Source: Achromobacter dolens (lineage in GTDB: Bacteria > Pseudomonadota > Gammaproteobacteria > Burkholderiales > Burkholderiaceae_B). Taken from it: 64,000 nt of DNA. Position numbers and translations under genes: made by a program. The stretch covers positions 1 to 64,000 of the forward strand of contig NZ_CADIJW010000008.1 in the NCBI RefSeq assembly GCF_902859745.1, written 5' to 3'. The notes below the pieces were generated by a model, which worked only from the letters and a program-made list of their open reading frames with translations, made no database searches and was not told where the DNA came from. Below are positions 61,553-64,000 of this stretch, one piece after another; within the stretch, counting starts at the first letter, position 1; the number at the start of each line of letters is the position of its first letter.

Positions 61553-64000
61553 CGGGGCTGCGCCGGTTCCTGCGCCATGTGCTGGTCTGGTGGTTGCCCG
61601 GGCTGGCGATGCTGGCCGTGCTGGCCTGCAGCTTCGTGTTCTGGCTGCTGGCCTCGCAGACCGGATCGCGCCTGCTGCTGACCACCGCCGCCCAGCAACT
61701 GGACGGCCAGGCGCTGGACGTGCGCGGCTCGGTCCTGCGCGGGCTGGATGTCGGGCGGCTCGACTTGAACATCAGCGGCACCCGTATCGGCATCAGCGAC
61801 CTGCGCCTGAGCGTGCATTGGCGCGCGCTGGGCAACCGGCTGCTGCATGTGCGCGAACTCTCGGCCACGAATGTCGAGATCGGCCTGACCGCCAGCGAGG
61901 ACGCGCCGGCCAATGACAAGCCCGAAGAACCCTTCAGCCTGCCGGCGCTGCCGGTGGACATTGCGGTGGACCGGTTGGCGCTGGGTGAATTCCATCTGCT
62001 GCAGGACGGCCAACCGCTGCCGGTCGAACTGGGCGACCTGAGCGCCACGTTCGCGGCCGGCAAACAGGGCGCGCAGCTACGCATCGCCAATCTGCGCGTG
62101 GGCCATGAGATCGGCCAGGCGCAGTTGAGCGGGCAAGCCGAACTGCAGGGCCTGGCCGACCCCTGGCCGTTCGCCGCGCGGCTGGACGTGATGGCGCGCG
62201 GATCGGGGTCGGCGTCGCCGCTGTGCCAGGCCGACCAGTTGAGCGGCAAGTTCGCGCCACCCGCGAAACCGCAAGAGGAGCGGCCCAAGGCGTCCGAGGC
62301 GGCCAAGCCCCGGGCCGGCAAGGCCAAGGGGGAAACCGCCAAGGCCGCCGCCGCAGGCGCCAAGCCGTCCTCCGCCACGCCGCCTGAGGGCGCCCCGGCC
62401 AAGACCACGGATGCGTTCGTCGGCCCGCCGGCGCCGGCCTGCCAGGTGATGTTGCAGGCCGATGCGGCGGGCTCGCTGGACGGCATCCAGGCCAAGCTGG
62501 ATGGCACCGGCGCCGGCCTGGCGTTGGAGGTGATGGCCGATCTGGCGCCGCGCACGCCGCTGGTGCTGCGCAGCGCGCGGGCCGAGGCGCGGCTGCCGGA
62601 CCAGTCGACGCTGTCGGCGCGCCTGGACCTGCGGGCGGTGGACGGCCAGCCGGGCCGCGACCGCATCGTCGGCACCGTGGGGGCCCGGCGCCTGGACCTG
62701 TCGCCCTGGCTGGGTGACGCGATTCCGCCGGCGATCGTCAGCGCCAGCGCGCAGTTGAGCGCCGAGTTCGAGAACCTCAGCCAGTTGCGCCAGGCCGCGA
62801 TCGACCTGCGCTTCGAAGACGGCGCGCGCTGGAACAAGCAGGCGCTGGCGGGCGCGGTCAAGGCCCAGGTGGATATCGCCGCGCCCGCCGCCGGCCCGCA
62901 GGCCAGCGCCAGCGCCGTGGCGTCGGGCCCAGATGCCGCGCCGGGAGCCCCCGATGCCGCGGTCAGGCCCGCCGCCGATGCGCCCGATGCGCCCGATGCC
63001 GCCGTCAAGCCCGACGCCGCTACACCCGCCGCGGATCTGCTGGCCGGACTGCGCATCCACGGCCTGGACGTCGATCTCAAGCTCGGCGCCAACCGGATCC
63101 GGGCGCAGGGCGAGATAGGCGGGGCCGACGGCGCGCTGACGCTGGACGCGCAGGCGCCGCAATTGGATGCATTCTGGCCCGGCATTCCGGGCGGCGCCGA
63201 CCTCAAGGGCAAGCTCGGCGGCACCATCGCCGCCCATAAGGCCGAGATCACCGCCGGCTACAACCCGCCCAAGCCGCGCCCCGGCGTGTTGGGCGAATCG
63301 CGGGCCCAGGCCACGCTCGCCTTCGCTGGCGGTTGGGGCAAAGGCGCGGCGGGGGCGGCCGACGCCGCCCTGACCGGTTGGCGCGGCACGGTTTCGCGCC
63401 TGACGGCCGACAGCGCCGGCTTCACCGTTTCGGTCGACCGGCCCGTGACGCTGTCTTACCTGCCGGCGGCGGTGGCGCCGCAATGGCAGTGGCAGGTGGG
63501 GCAGACCGTGCTGGGGGTGGCCCTGCCGGGCAAGGAAAAACTGGCGATCGCGCACAAGGGCTCGCGCGGCGACGCCAAGCGCTGGGAAACCGCCGGCCAG
63601 GCCGACAACCTGGTCATCACCGCCGCGATGGCGCGGCAGGTGATCGCCGCCGTCGACCCGGAGGCCGCAGCCAAGATGAACAAGGGACCGAAGCGCGTCA
63701 ATGCTACGGTGGCGGAAAGCCAGCGCCGCATCGCGCTGGACGCGTCCTGGGACCTGAAATTCGACGGCCGCCTGGCCGGCCGCGCCCGCATCGCGCGGCG
63801 CGATGGCGATCTGCTGATTCCGGGCGATCCGCCGGTGCCGCTGGGGGTGAAGGCGCTGGTGCTGGACCTGACCGCCACGCCGACCTCGGCCAACGCCAGC
63901 CGGCTGGACGCCAAGCTGGACCTGGCCACCGACAAGATGGGCAAGATCGCCGGCAATGGCACGGCGGTGCTGGCGGTGGACGCCAAGGGCGGCATGGCGC
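61549..64000 (+). CDS. tamB: Translocation and assembly module protein TamB, 3' end cut by window
   Basis: Only the first ~817 codons are present. One N-terminal helix (LVWWLPGLAMLAVLACSFVF) anchors it in the inner membrane, followed by repetitive beta-rich AsmA-like sequence (RGLDVGRLDLNISGTRIGI). The first in-frame start is TTG at 61549, which overlaps the tamA stop. Two low-complexity inserts rich in Ala, Lys and Pro lie at about 62256-62440 and 62881-63040. The frame stays open to the window end. Confidence 0.9.
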   Translation, partial: MTGLRRFLRHVLVWWLPGLAMLAVLACSFVFWLLASQTGSRLLLTTAAQQLDGQALDVRGSVLRGLDVGRLDLNISGTRIGISDLRLSVHWRALGNRLLHVRELSATNVEIGLTASEDAPANDKPEEPFSLPALPVDIAVDRLALGEFHLLQDGQPLPVELGDLSATFAAGKQGAQLRIANLRVGHEIGQAQLSGQAELQGLADPWPFAARLDVMARGSGSASPLCQADQLSGKFAPPAKPQEERPKASEAAKPRAGKAKGETAKAAAAGAKPSSATPPEGAPAKTTDAFVGPPAPACQVMLQADAAGSLDGIQAKLDGTGAGLALEVMADLAPRTPLVLRSARAEARLPDQSTLSARLDLRAVDGQPGRDRIVGTVGARRLDLSPWLGDAIPPAIVSASAQLSAEFENLSQLRQAAIDLRFEDGARWNKQALAGAVKAQVDIAAPAAGPQASASAVASGPDAAPGAPDAAVRPAADAPDAPDAAVKPDAATPAADLLAGLRIHGLDVDLKLGANRIRAQGEIGGADGALTLDAQAPQLDAFWPGIPGGADLKGKLGGTIAAHKAEITAGYNPPKPRPGVLGESRAQATLAFAGGWGKGAAGAADAALTGWRGTVSRLTADSAGFTVSVDRPVTLSYLPAAVAPQWQWQVGQTVLGVALPGKEKLAIAHKGSRGDAKRWETAGQADNLVITAAMARQVIAAVDPEAAAKMNKGPKRVNATVAESQRRIALDASWDLKFDGRLAGRARIARRDGDLLIPGDPPVPLGVKALVLDLTATPTSANASRLDAKLDLATDKMGKIAGNGTAVLAVDAKGGMA

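Noticed and set aside
1-64000. CRISPR array, tRNA, IS element or prophage
   Set aside because: No regularly spaced repeats, cloverleaf-like genes, transposase or phage structural genes were seen.

Overview
The window looks like chromosome from a GC-rich betaproteobacterium of the Alcaligenaceae, most probably Achromobacter or Bordetella. The evidence is the codon usage, a Bug-family tricarboxylate receptor, many LysR regulators, a tcuAB module, a UrtABCDE-type amide transporter and the metG / mrp / tamAB block. I saw no tRNA, rRNA, IS element, prophage or CRISPR array. The genus is an inference.

Layout. 1-5439: catabolic island with an M20 hydrolase, a dihydroorotase/allantoinase-like amidohydrolase, a divergent LysR regulator, a DUF917 (S-methyl-thiohydantoin desulfurase-type) protein and an MHS-family transporter; hydantoin-like or purine-derived ring compounds are the likely substrates. 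5715-8912: a YfcG-like GST, then a triheme cytochrome c and a TsdA-like diheme cytochrome behind a long perfect-looking operator. 9033-13774: LysR, tcuA, tcuB and a Bug receptor for tricarballylate/citrate-type acids. 13814-15062: two related membrane proteins. 15210-26090: a sensory and uptake system for formamide or short amides, made of a permease/cysteine-rich/histidine kinase/receiver fusion, a LuxR-type response regulator, a five-gene Urt-like ABC importer, formamidase and FmdB. Twin TACGT-N6-ACGTA palindromes sit in the divergent promoter.

26173-31549: a MocR-like regulator, the cioAB (cydAB-like) oxidase with a small DUF2474 subunit, a tautomerase and an SDR lacking the usual Tyr. 31687-32598: LysR. 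32715-42763: a tightly overlapped seven-gene operon that reads phaC, outer-membrane channel, HlyD adaptor, double-ATPase ABC, ABC-2 permease, phasin, phaB. It is divergent from a TetR gene, with an FNR-type box and a TetR-type palindrome between them. 42771-46720: fecI/fecR/TonB receptor with a Fur box. 46861-49743: a CSS-EAL phosphodiesterase and a K+-channel-like protein.

49744-51642 is mostly gene-poor. It holds a strong candidate for an unrecognised structured RNA on the + strand ending in a UUCG-capped terminator, an OmpR-type regulator, and an orphan terminator beside an AT-rich stretch before an XRE regulator. 52019-55815: acyltransferase 3, two duplicated META-domain lipoproteins and TrhO. 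55903-64000: housekeeping metG, a small membrane protein, mrp/apbC, tamA and the start of tamB, which is cut by the window edge.

The most unusual systems are the permease-kinase fusion controlling amide uptake, the PHA-synthesis/ABC-export hybrid operon with an apparent low-oxygen promoter, and the unidentified RNA near 49.9 kb. All functional calls come from reading motifs; no database search was run.
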